From: JADHUC01 sp964617665
GTDB lineage: Bacteria > Planctomycetota > Planctomycetia > Pirellulales > Pirellulaceae
DNA length: 9,101 nucleotides
Direction of reading: 5' to 3'
Assembly (NCBI GenBank): GCA_964617665.1
Contig: CAZUAH010000557.1
Span: 1-9,101 of the forward strand
Positions 1-6,185 of this stretch are shown here, one piece after another. The notes beneath the pieces were generated by a model. It worked only from the letters and a program-made list of their open reading frames with translations, ran no database searches and was not told the DNA's origin. Position 1 is the stretch's first letter. The number at the start of each line of letters is the position of its first letter. A program made the translations under genes and the position numbers.

Positions 1-16
1 TTCTTGAAGACTATTG

Positions 17-53
17 GAGGCCGCGAGCGGATTATTGTCCGGCTCGCGGCCTC
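17..53. repeat. 12-bp perfect inverted repeat upstream of the kinase gene
   Basis: The arms at 17-28 (gaggccgcgagc) and 42-53 (gctcgcggcctc) are exact reverse complements. Two further G-C pairs (29-30 with 39-40) form if base 41 is bulged, leaving an 8-base AT-rich loop. No T-run follows on either strand, so it is not a canonical intrinsic terminator. The 7-base word ctattgg occurs on both sides (11-17 and 58-64). It lies 42 bases before the kinase ATG and could be the end of an upstream transcription unit, a 5' leader hairpin or a regulator site. Confidence 0.55.
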
Positions 54-95
54 GGAGCTATTGGGAACGCTGCACTTGCGTGCAACAATACAAAC

Positions 96-1421
96 ATGAC
101 ATGGAAACGTGGGGCAACCTGGATCTTTCTGCTGGCGGTCTGGGCCGGGTTGGCGGTCTGGCAATGGAGCGAGTACAACCGCGCACACGGGTTGGCCTTC
201 GACGAGCTTCACCGCCAAGCGGTAACTGTCAGCGGTGCTCTGGTGGGCGGAATTCGCACGCATCGAGGAATGGGGCGGTTCTTTGAGGACAACTTGCAGG
301 AAGCCGTCAACGACGTGGTCGACTCCGAACTCGTCGTGGCCGCAGCCATCCGAGAAGCCAAGGACGGCAAGCTGCTGGCTTCTGCCGGCGAAGTAGAACT
401 CTTGGACGCCGATGACGCGGCTTGCCGCAAGGCATCCGTGTTTCCTTTTCACGACACATTCGAGTTGCAGCCGCACACGGGCGGAGCACACAGCGGCCGG
501 GGACAGGGCGGACGTGGTCCGGGTTGGCTGAGAGACCAAGATCAGGAGACGAACAACATCGTCCCGGCCACTAGAGTCTTTCAAACCGCCTTGCTGCTGG
601 ACGCCAAGCCAACCGAAACACGTTGCCGGCAGGAGGCTCGCTTGCGAGCACTGGTCGTGGTCGCCGGATGTCTGGTGTTGTTCTCCGTGGCGTTGGTGTG
701 GCGGGCTACTGTCCGTACGGCGGAAGCCCGCGGCCGCGCCAAGCTTCTTCAGACCGAGACAAGGCACCTTCGCGATCTGAGCCAAGCGGCTGCCGGGCTG
801 GCCCACGAGACGCGAAACCCTTTGAGCCTGATCCGCGGGTGGACGCAGCGGTTGGCCGATTGTTGCTCGGATCATCCGGAACAGAGTGAACAAGCCCAGT
901 CGATCATGGAGGAGTGCGATCGCGTTACCGCCCGGATCAACCAGTTCTTGACCTTCGCTCGCCCCTCGCATCCGAAAATCGAAGACGTTGCGGTCGGCGA
1001 AGTAGTCGGCGAACTGACAGCCCTAATGGAGCCGATGCTCGATGCGAAGGATCTCGCGCTGGACGGTCATTCGATTGATCCGGATCATACGATCCGGGCC
1101 GATCGCGAGATGTTTCGTCAGGCGCTGTTCAATTTCGTGCAGAACGCGGTGCAGTTCTCGTGGGACGGGGGAACGATCGAAATTGCCATCGGCCGCGCCC
1201 CCGCCGGACAGAATCGGATCGAAGTATCCGATCGGGGCCAGGGCGTGCCGGACGAGGCGGTCGAGTCGTTGTTCACGCCATATTTCACGACGCGTCCGGG
1301 CGGTACCGGGCTGGGGCTGGCAATCGTGCGTCGGATAGCCATAGCCCACGGCTGGCAGGCAGGCTATGCGCCGCGGCCCGGCGGCGGATCCGTTTTTTGG
1401 CTGGATCAGGTCGATGGCTGA
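96..1421 (+). CDS. Membrane sensor histidine kinase (HisKA/HATPase_c)
   Basis: 441 residues. The architecture is TM helix (about 8-23), extracytoplasmic sensor region (24-183), second TM helix (about 184-202), then directly a coiled segment and the DHp helix with no HAMP domain visible. The H-box reads GLAHETRNPL, so His237 is the predicted phospho-acceptor; the HExxN pattern is typical of HisKA kinases that also dephosphorylate their partner. The ATP-binding domain has an N-box around Asn350, G1 box DRGQG (379-383), F-box LFTPYFTT (392-399) and G2 box GGTGLGLAI (402-410), so it looks complete. The sensor region contains a Gly/Arg/His-rich stretch (127-143) with His119, His127 and His132. It overlaps the response regulator gene by 8 bases, so the two should form one phosphorelay, resembling the ZraS/ZraR or NtrB/NtrC arrangement. 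There is no Shine-Dalgarno before the ATG and the frame is open upstream to the window edge, but this start gives a good basic-then-hydrophobic N-terminus. The ligand is unknown. Confidence 0.93.
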   Translation: MTWKRGATWIFLLAVWAGLAVWQWSEYNRAHGLAFDELHRQAVTVSGALVGGIRTHRGMGRFFEDNLQEAVNDVVDSELVVAAAIREAKDGKLLASAGEVELLDADDAACRKASVFPFHDTFELQPHTGGAHSGRGQGGRGPGWLRDQDQETNNIVPATRVFQTALLLDAKPTETRCRQEARLRALVVVAGCLVLFSVALVWRATVRTAEARGRAKLLQTETRHLRDLSQAAAGLAHETRNPLSLIRGWTQRLADCCSDHPEQSEQAQSIMEECDRVTARINQFLTFARPSHPKIEDVAVGEVVGELTALMEPMLDAKDLALDGHSIDPDHTIRADREMFRQALFNFVQNAVQFSWDGGTIEIAIGRAPAGQNRIEVSDRGQGVPDEAVESLFTPYFTTRPGGTGLGLAIVRRIAIAHGWQAGYAPRPGGGSVFWLDQVDG

Positions 1422-2751
1422 GACTAAACGAACAATTCTGATCGTCGACGACGAAGCGGCACAACGCAAGTTGCTCGGCGATTTCGTTGAATCGCTCGGT
1501 TTTCGCACCGACCGAGCGTCGACTGCTGAGAAGGCTCTGGACGCGATCGCCGAACGGCCGCCCGACATGGTATTGCTGGACGTGCGACTGCCGGGTATCA
1601 GCGGCATCGAGGCGTTACCGAAGATACGTGAGATCGCCGGGAACCTCCCGGTGTTGTTAATCACGGCTCATGCTGACCTGCGTCAGGGCGTAGCCGCAGT
1701 GAAAGGCGGCGCAGACGACTACCTCGCCAAACCGTTGGACTTGGATGAACTGGAAGCAGCCATCGTCGATGCCATCGGGGCACCCGATGCGGCGGAGAGC
1801 CGAGCGCAGGAAGCAGTTCCGGAACTCCCGCAGGGGATCATCGCTGACAGTCCGGCCATGCGTCATCTTGTGAAGACGGTTGCCGTCGTCGCGCCTTCGG
1901 ACGCACCCGTGCTGATCCTAGGTCCAAGCGGGGCTGGCAAGGAAGTCCTTGCCCAGTTAATCCATCAATGGAGTCCCCGCGCAAAGCGGCCGATAATCGT
2001 TGCCAACTGTGCCGGCATGCCCGAATCACTGATCGAAAGCGAGCTGTTTGGACACGTCAAGGGCGCTTTCACGGGTGCCACCGAGAACCGAAACGGCCTC
2101 ATCCGGGCGGCTGACGAAGGCACTCTATTCCTGGACGAAATTGGCGAGCTGCCTCTGCACTTGCAGCCCAAACTCCTGCGGGCGCTCGAAACGGGGCAGG
2201 TCACGCCGGTTGGCAGCGACAAACCGGTAACGGTCGATGCACGGCTGGTGGCGGCAACCAATCGTGATCTTCGCGATGCGGTCACCGATGGCCAGTTCCG
2301 CGAGGACCTGTACTATCGAATCAATGTCGTGGAACTGATCGTACCGCCGCTCGCCGACCGCGGGCCGGACATCCTGGAATTGGCCCGACGGTTTGCAGCC
2401 GAGTTTGTCGGAGGTCCGATTCGTCTGTCGCCGCAGGCTGTGCGATGTTTGCTCTCCCACACGTGGCCGGGCAATGTCCGCGAACTGCGCAATGCAATCC
2501 AGTTGGCGTGCCTCGTATGCCGAGGCGACGTCATCCTGCCTGAACACCTGCCTCCCAAGATTGCCAACTACGTGCCCCACTCGGATCGGCAAGATCCCAA
2601 GGCCGGCCAACTCTCGCAGATCGAGAGAGCCACTATCTTGGCCACGCTGGAAGAATGCAATGGAAACCGCACCCAAGCCGCCAAGAAACTCGGCATCAGT
2701 CGCCGCGGCCTAATCTACAAGCTCCGCGCCATTGAGAACGAAACGGAATGA
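1414..2751 (+). CDS. Sigma-54-dependent response regulator, NtrC family
   Basis: 445 residues from the ATG at 1414. The receiver domain (about 6-122) has acidic-pocket residues Asp12/Asp13, phospho-acceptor Asp56 (LLDVRLPG), Thr84 and Lys106. The AAA+ domain (about 142-370) has Walker A GPSGAGKE (170-177), the sigma-54 contact loop GAFTGA (217-222), Walker B TLFLDEIGELP (Asp241/Glu242) and the WPGNVREL motif (351-358). A Fis-type helix-turn-helix closes the protein (about 404-438, NRTQAAKKLGISRRGLIYKL). Phosphorylation by the upstream kinase should trigger assembly of the ATPase, which opens sigma-54 RNA polymerase promoters. An upstream in-frame ATG at 1366 would add 16 residues unlike a receiver N-terminus and lengthen the overlap with the kinase, so 1414 is preferred. 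Walker A has Pro and Ala where GESGTGKE is usual, but Gly, Ser and Lys are kept. Its target promoters are not evident in this window. Confidence 0.95.
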   Translation: MAETKRTILIVDDEAAQRKLLGDFVESLGFRTDRASTAEKALDAIAERPPDMVLLDVRLPGISGIEALPKIREIAGNLPVLLITAHADLRQGVAAVKGGADDYLAKPLDLDELEAAIVDAIGAPDAAESRAQEAVPELPQGIIADSPAMRHLVKTVAVVAPSDAPVLILGPSGAGKEVLAQLIHQWSPRAKRPIIVANCAGMPESLIESELFGHVKGAFTGATENRNGLIRAADEGTLFLDEIGELPLHLQPKLLRALETGQVTPVGSDKPVTVDARLVAATNRDLRDAVTDGQFREDLYYRINVVELIVPPLADRGPDILELARRFAAEFVGGPIRLSPQAVRCLLSHTWPGNVRELRNAIQLACLVCRGDVILPEHLPPKIANYVPHSDRQDPKAGQLSQIERATILATLEECNGNRTQAAKKLGISRRGLIYKLRAIENETE

Positions 2752-2762
2752 CATTCCGTTTT
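2741..2762 (+). terminator. Palindrome over the regulator stop codon, terminator-like
   Basis: aaacggaatg (2741-2750) and cattccgttt (2752-2761) are exact reverse complements around a single central A. As RNA this gives a stem of about 8 bp with the TGA stop (2749-2751) in the loop, preceded by A and ending in a short T-run (2759-2762). It is short and its T-tract weak, so function as a terminator is uncertain. The near-symmetry would let it act on either strand or serve as a protein-binding palindrome. A third copy of ggaatg at 2767-2772 could pair with cattcc (2752-2757) in an alternative hairpin. Confidence 0.45.
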
Positions 2763-2807
2763 CCCAGGAATGCCATCAAGGAGCGAGTTCCTCGCGCGGT
2801 TTGGCGA

Positions 2808-2853
2808 TTGCGGCAATAGTACTCTGGACGCTATTCGTATGGCGATGCCGCAA
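2808..2853. promoter_or_regulatory. 8-bp dyad upstream of the oxidoreductase, candidate operator
   Basis: ttgcggca (2808-2815) and tgccgcaa (2846-2853) are perfect reverse complements. A nested atag (2816-2819) and ctat (2831-2834) add a possible inner stem. The right arm ends 10 bases before the TATAAT at 2864, so it covers where a -35 element would lie, a usual place for a regulator site. An RNA hairpin is also possible if transcription starts further upstream. No binding protein is identified. Confidence 0.35.
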
Positions 2854-2863
2854 CGCTCGACGG

Positions 2864-2869
2864 TATAAT
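2864..2869 (+). promoter_or_regulatory. Candidate -10 box (TATAAT) for the oxidoreductase gene
   Basis: An exact TATAAT lies 95 bases before the ATG at 2965. There is no good TTGACA at 16-18 bases spacing (the region reads tggcga) and no extended -10 TG. This could be an activator-dependent or weak housekeeping promoter; the match alone could be chance. Confidence 0.35.
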
Positions 2870-2964
2870 AATCGCTTGGTCCACGCTCGCTTTGACGTGC
2901 GGGCAAACGAGTTGGCAGTGTTTGCTTCACTTGTGCTTCAGACTTCCATGCCAGGGGGGAGATC

Positions 2965-4344
2965 ATGAGTTGCCAAACGAATCGACGTGAGTTTCTGAAG
3001 AGCGCGGCCTTGCCAACTGCAGGCTGCATGATCCTGGGGTCGGCTCGGTCGGCGCGAGCGTACCAGGCGAACGAGAAGTTGAATGTCGCTGTGGTGGGTA
3101 TCGGTAAGCGGGGCCGCTATCACGTGAGCGTCGTGCCAAGGTTGAAACAGAATCTTGTGGCGCTGTGCGACGCGGACCACAAGCGGACGGCCGATGTATT
3201 CAATAAGTACCCTGCCGTGCCCAAGTACCGCGACTTTCGCAAGATGCTAGACGAAATGGACCGACAGCTCGACGCGCTGGTGATCGCCACGCCCGTCCAC
3301 ACTCACGCCGTGATCGCCGCAAGAGCTATGAGGCGTGGAAAGCATGTCTTCGTCGAAAAGCCCACCGCGCATGACGTAGGCGAAGCCCGGACGCTCCGCC
3401 AGATCGCTAACGAACAGAAGGTGGCATCGCAGCAGGGCAATCAAGGGATGGCCACCAATTCGTTTCGGCGAACGTTGGAACTGGTCTGGGAAGGCGCGAT
3501 CGGCGAGGTCCGCGAGGCGCATTTGTGGTATGTTTTCGGCGGTTCGGGACCGATCCCACGACCAAAGGAAACGCCGCCAGTTCCGGATTATCTCGATTGG
3601 GACAGTTTCCTTGGCCCTGCTCCGTTTCGGCCCTATCATCCTCGTTACGTCAGCGGCTGGGGCGCGTGGCGCGAATACGGCGCAGGCTGTCTGGGCGGAG
3701 GCGGGTCGCATTCGATCAACATGGCATTCAAAGGCATGAGACTCGATGTCCTGTGGGATGGCAAAGGCAAAGGGCCGATTCGCATCGAGTCGGAAATACC
3801 GGAAGCGTGCCCGGAGAACTTCCCCCGTTGGCAGGTCCTCCGCTACGACATCCCAGCGCGAGGCTCGCTACCGCCGGCGCAAATTCACTGGTACAACGGC
3901 CCGGAGCAAGAGCTCAAGCGGCAGGGCATCTGGGGCCGACTGGAGAGGATTGCCGGTCGGTCGTTGGAGTGGAAGGACGGCAGTTGGACGCCTCGCTCTG
4001 GCACGCTGCTGGTGGGAAGCAAAGGCGTCGTGCACACCAACGCCCACAACTCGGTGTGCGCCATGCTGCCCGAGGCCGACTTCCCCAACACTAGCGGTCC
4101 GCCGCGCACCATGCCGAGCGTCCGTGGTCACCAGCAGGAGTGGGTCGCGGCCTGCAAAGGCGGACCGGAACCGATCTCCAGCTTCAATCATTCCGGGCCA
4201 GCCATGGAATTGCTGTTGCTGGGAAACGTCGCCTCGTTGGTCAACCAGCCGCTGGAGTTCGATCCCGTGCCCTGCAAAATCACAAACAACGACGAAGCCG
4301 ACCGGGCGCTCCGCCCCAAACACCGCGAAGGTTGGACGCTGTGA
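2965..4344 (+). CDS. Tat-exported Gfo/Idh/MocA family oxidoreductase
   Basis: 459 residues. The N-terminus is a twin-arginine signal (NRREFLK at 6-12, hydrophobic stretch to about 25, probable cleavage after SARA at 29-32), so the protein is likely exported folded with its cofactor. The Rossmann domain has VVGIGKRG (43-50) and Asp69 at the end of the second strand, favouring NAD(H). EKP (131-133) is the family's catalytic/cofactor motif. The C-terminal half carries the substrate-side glycine cluster and histidine (GGGGSHSINM, His249). Members act on sugars, inositols and related polyols by NAD-dependent oxidoreduction or use the fold for other glycan chemistry; the substrate here cannot be told. 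In many family members the segment before the histidine reads LGD-x-x-x-H; here the Asp is replaced by Gly (LGGGGSH), which may alter substrate or activity. A G-rich ribosome site (2953-2961) supports the start. It appears monocistronic, flanked by terminator-like hairpins. Confidence 0.93.
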   Translation: MSCQTNRREFLKSAALPTAGCMILGSARSARAYQANEKLNVAVVGIGKRGRYHVSVVPRLKQNLVALCDADHKRTADVFNKYPAVPKYRDFRKMLDEMDRQLDALVIATPVHTHAVIAARAMRRGKHVFVEKPTAHDVGEARTLRQIANEQKVASQQGNQGMATNSFRRTLELVWEGAIGEVREAHLWYVFGGSGPIPRPKETPPVPDYLDWDSFLGPAPFRPYHPRYVSGWGAWREYGAGCLGGGGSHSINMAFKGMRLDVLWDGKGKGPIRIESEIPEACPENFPRWQVLRYDIPARGSLPPAQIHWYNGPEQELKRQGIWGRLERIAGRSLEWKDGSWTPRSGTLLVGSKGVVHTNAHNSVCAMLPEADFPNTSGPPRTMPSVRGHQQEWVAACKGGPEPISSFNHSGPAMELLLLGNVASLVNQPLEFDPVPCKITNNDEADRALRPKHREGWTL

Positions 4345-4782
4345 AGTCAGTCTGGCAACGGCTTTCATTCTGAACAGGAGCGAACAGAGAGAACCGAAAA
4401 ACGCCTTCTCTGTTGACTCTATTCTTTCTCTTTCAATTGCTGCGAAGGAACGCACCACGAACAGGGCCGGGAAGGATCGGGCGGGCAACACCCCCGCTCA
4501 GTAGGTTCAACTACGAGGTATATGACGCAAACTTGTGCTACAACCTGCGAATCTATGTGCCACAACTGGACTCGTATCTTCGCTGGAATAGTGAAGACGA
4601 AAGTCGGGGTATGGAACGTGGCCCCTATTGATGTGGAAACCACCCGACCCCAACAAATCAAACTGACGTGCCCTACGGAATGCGCGGAAAACTGGGAATT
4701 CGCCCAAGATTCTCCGCCGAGCGTTGTCTAATATGTCGGTGAGGGCGAGAACGCAGCACCTGAAGGAAAGACGCTTTGGCCG
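4345..4782. other. Gene-poor spacer before the ECF operon
   Basis: This 438-base stretch has no convincing gene. Small open frames exist on both strands (for example 4522-4731 +, 69 codons, cysteine-rich at its start; 4507-4707 and 4419-4661 on the minus strand), but none shows a family motif, a good ribosome site or clear codon bias. The first 90 bases hold a terminator-like hairpin. A small hairpin (gtag/ctac arms at 4501-4504 and 4511-4514, extended by ctc/gag) lies in the middle. The promoter of the sigma-factor operon should be in the right-hand part, but I see no confident -35/-10 pair. It could also contain a decayed gene. Confidence 0.5.
4383..4435 (+). terminator. Probable terminator after the oxidoreductase gene
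   Basis: aacagaga (4383-4390) and tctctgtt (4407-4414) are perfect reverse complements with a 16-base loop, followed by a T-rich run (4416-4435, interrupted by C). It sits 38 bases after the stop codon of the oxidoreductase. The 8-bp stem is AT-rich and the loop large, so termination strength is doubtful, but position and T-rich tail fit. Confidence 0.45.
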
Positions 4783-5367
4783 ATGCCACCCACCACTGAC
4801 GGGGACTTAGACTCCCCGGCACTGAGCGACGAGCGGCTCGTGGCCGCCTACCGGGAATCGGGGGATCCGAGTCTCGTTAACGAATTGGTGCGGCGGCACC
4901 TTCCAAAGATCAATGCGCTGGTCTTTCAGGTGGTGTTGGATGAATCCGTCGCCGACGACCTGACGCAGGAATCGCTGCTGCGTGCGTTGCGCGGTTTGCG
5001 CGGCTTTCGCGGGAAATCCACCTTCGCCACTTGGTTGTTCCGAGTGGCCATGAATACCGCATACAGCTACCTGAAACGACAGAAGAATTCGCCGGTGAAG
5101 TTCTGCTCGGATGTCCCAGAACGTGAGTCCAGTGGATCGGGGCCCGACGAAGCGGTTTTGGAGGCAGAACTTGATACGGAAATCAGGACGGCTTTGGCCG
5201 ATTTGCCTGAAGAGCTTCGAGCCGCGGTAGTGTTAACGTCATTGCAGGGATTAGATGCGAAAGAGGCTGCTGAGATCGCCGGGTGTGCGCCAGGTACTAT
5301 CTACGCTCGCACACATAATGCCCGAAAGGCTCTCCGCCACCGACTGCGAAAATGGTTGACGCCATGA
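4783..5367 (+). CDS. ECF-type RNA polymerase sigma factor
   Basis: 194 residues, the usual size for an ECF sigma factor, with only regions 2 and 4. Region 2 (about 32-100) shows DDLTQESLLRALR (58-70, the core polymerase-binding 2.2 helix) and FRGKSTFATWLFRVAMNTA (75-93, promoter melting and -10 recognition). Region 4 (about 133-191) shows LPEELRAAVVLTSLQGLDAKE followed by the helix-turn-helix EIAGCAPGTIYARTHNARKAL, which reads the -35 element. There is no C-terminal extension. It should direct RNA polymerase to a small regulon, probably including this operon. The last four bases overlap the next gene as ATGA, the standard arrangement for a sigma factor with its cognate regulator. A purine-rich stretch (gaaggaaag, 4762-4770) lies upstream of the ATG, slightly far for a Shine-Dalgarno; no alternative ATG is closer. 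Confidence 0.95.
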   Translation: MPPTTDGDLDSPALSDERLVAAYRESGDPSLVNELVRRHLPKINALVFQVVLDESVADDLTQESLLRALRGLRGFRGKSTFATWLFRVAMNTAYSYLKRQKNSPVKFCSDVPERESSGSGPDEAVLEAELDTEIRTALADLPEELRAAVVLTSLQGLDAKEAAEIAGCAPGTIYARTHNARKALRHRLRKWLTP

Positions 5368-6179
5368 ACGAAAACGAACAACCACCAGATCTGGAACTCG
5401 ATCAACTACTCAAGCAATGGGCCGAGCGCCGTCAGCAAGAGAAGAGCTTGGACCAGATGCACGGGCAAATCATGTCGGCTTGGCACGAGGAAGAAGCGCA
5501 ACGTCCAAGTTCTGCTGACGTGCACCGCGTTCTCCGTCTGAGCTCGCGCTACACAATACGAGAACGCGCCGTCTGGTTTGCCATCGGCGTGGTGGCGGCG
5601 TTGATAGTTGCAGTCGGCGTTTCCTTCATATCCGACGGTGATAGCGGCAGCGTACCCGCACCTTCCATGCGCGAAATCGTCGAGTTGCGGGCGGGCCAAT
5701 TGACGGAGAAGGCCAGGCTGCTGCGGGAGATGGAACGGATGTTCGAGAATCGCCTGGAATGGATCGCCGAGACGGATGGACGCGTACTGCTGGAGATTCA
5801 ACAGGAAGACCTAAGCGGTGGCGCCCATGAGTCATCCGGCGTGGCAGTCCGTGTAGTCGTGGTCCAGCGCAACGCTGACCAACCACAATGGACACCGGTT
5901 TGGGCAGTGGATCTGGTGGCCCGAGAAGAGCGCGTGATTCGCTTGACGCCTGAAACGGGGGCCTTGCCAGAAGGGGCCGAACTGTCCTTGTGGACCTACG
6001 CTGCCGACGAGCAGATGATCGCCGTCGATTCGAATTTGTCGCTTGGCAACATACCAGTCGAGTCGACTTCCAGCGGCCTTCAGCAATCGGGAATTCCCGC
6101 CGTGATACACAAGACCGATCGCGACGGAGTGCAATATCAGGTGTACCAAACCGTGGCAATGCTGGACAACGAGGTGTGA
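5364..6179 (+). CDS. Single-pass membrane protein, probable anti-sigma factor
   Basis: 271 residues from the ATG that overlaps the sigma-factor stop (ATGA, 5364-5367), implying translational coupling; another in-frame ATG at 5352 would add four residues. An N-terminal charged, helical cytoplasmic part (1-68) is followed by one TM helix (about 69-89, WFAIGVVAALIVAVGVSFI), an amphipathic helix (about 103-135) and a probable beta-rich extracytoplasmic domain (140-271). This topology, and its position directly after an ECF sigma gene, fit a membrane anti-sigma factor that holds the sigma factor until an envelope signal releases it. The family assignment is by context only: the HxxxCxxC zinc anti-sigma motif is absent and the protein contains no cysteine at all. 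Alternatives are a non-inhibitory envelope protein co-transcribed with the sigma factor, or a co-sensor. Confidence 0.75.
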   Translation: MNENEQPPDLELDQLLKQWAERRQQEKSLDQMHGQIMSAWHEEEAQRPSSADVHRVLRLSSRYTIRERAVWFAIGVVAALIVAVGVSFISDGDSGSVPAPSMREIVELRAGQLTEKARLLREMERMFENRLEWIAETDGRVLLEIQQEDLSGGAHESSGVAVRVVVVQRNADQPQWTPVWAVDLVAREERVIRLTPETGALPEGAELSLWTYAADEQMIAVDSNLSLGNIPVESTSSGLQQSGIPAVIHKTDRDGVQYQVYQTVAMLDNEV

Positions 6180-6185
6180 GCAGTG
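6171..6185 (+). promoter_or_regulatory. Ribosome site and GTG start of the exported protein
   Basis: gagg (6171-6174) lies 8 bases before a GTG (6183), only 3 bases after the preceding stop. This non-ATG start is preferred because it yields a complete signal peptide; the next in-frame ATG (codon 67) would remove it. Confidence 0.6.

Noticed and set aside
1366..1413. Upstream ATG as start of the response regulator
   Set aside because: It would add 16 residues unlike a receiver N-terminus and extend the kinase overlap to 56 bases; the ATG at 1414 starts directly before the TILIVDDE strand.
2911..2927. Sigma-54 promoter (TTGGCA...TTGC) before the oxidoreductase
   Set aside because: GG and GC are separated by 8 bases rather than the required 10, so it would not fit sigma-54 and gives no link to the upstream regulator.
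4497..4517. tRNA T-arm-like sequence (gtaggttcaactac)
   Set aside because: The loop length and stem do not match a T-arm, and no acceptor, D or anticodon arms surround it.
4695..4731. ECF-type promoter (GGAATT at 4695-4700, TGTCTAA at 4725-4731) before the sigma gene
   Set aside because: The two elements resemble an ECF -35/-10 pair but the spacer is about 24 bases, too long for the usual 15-17.
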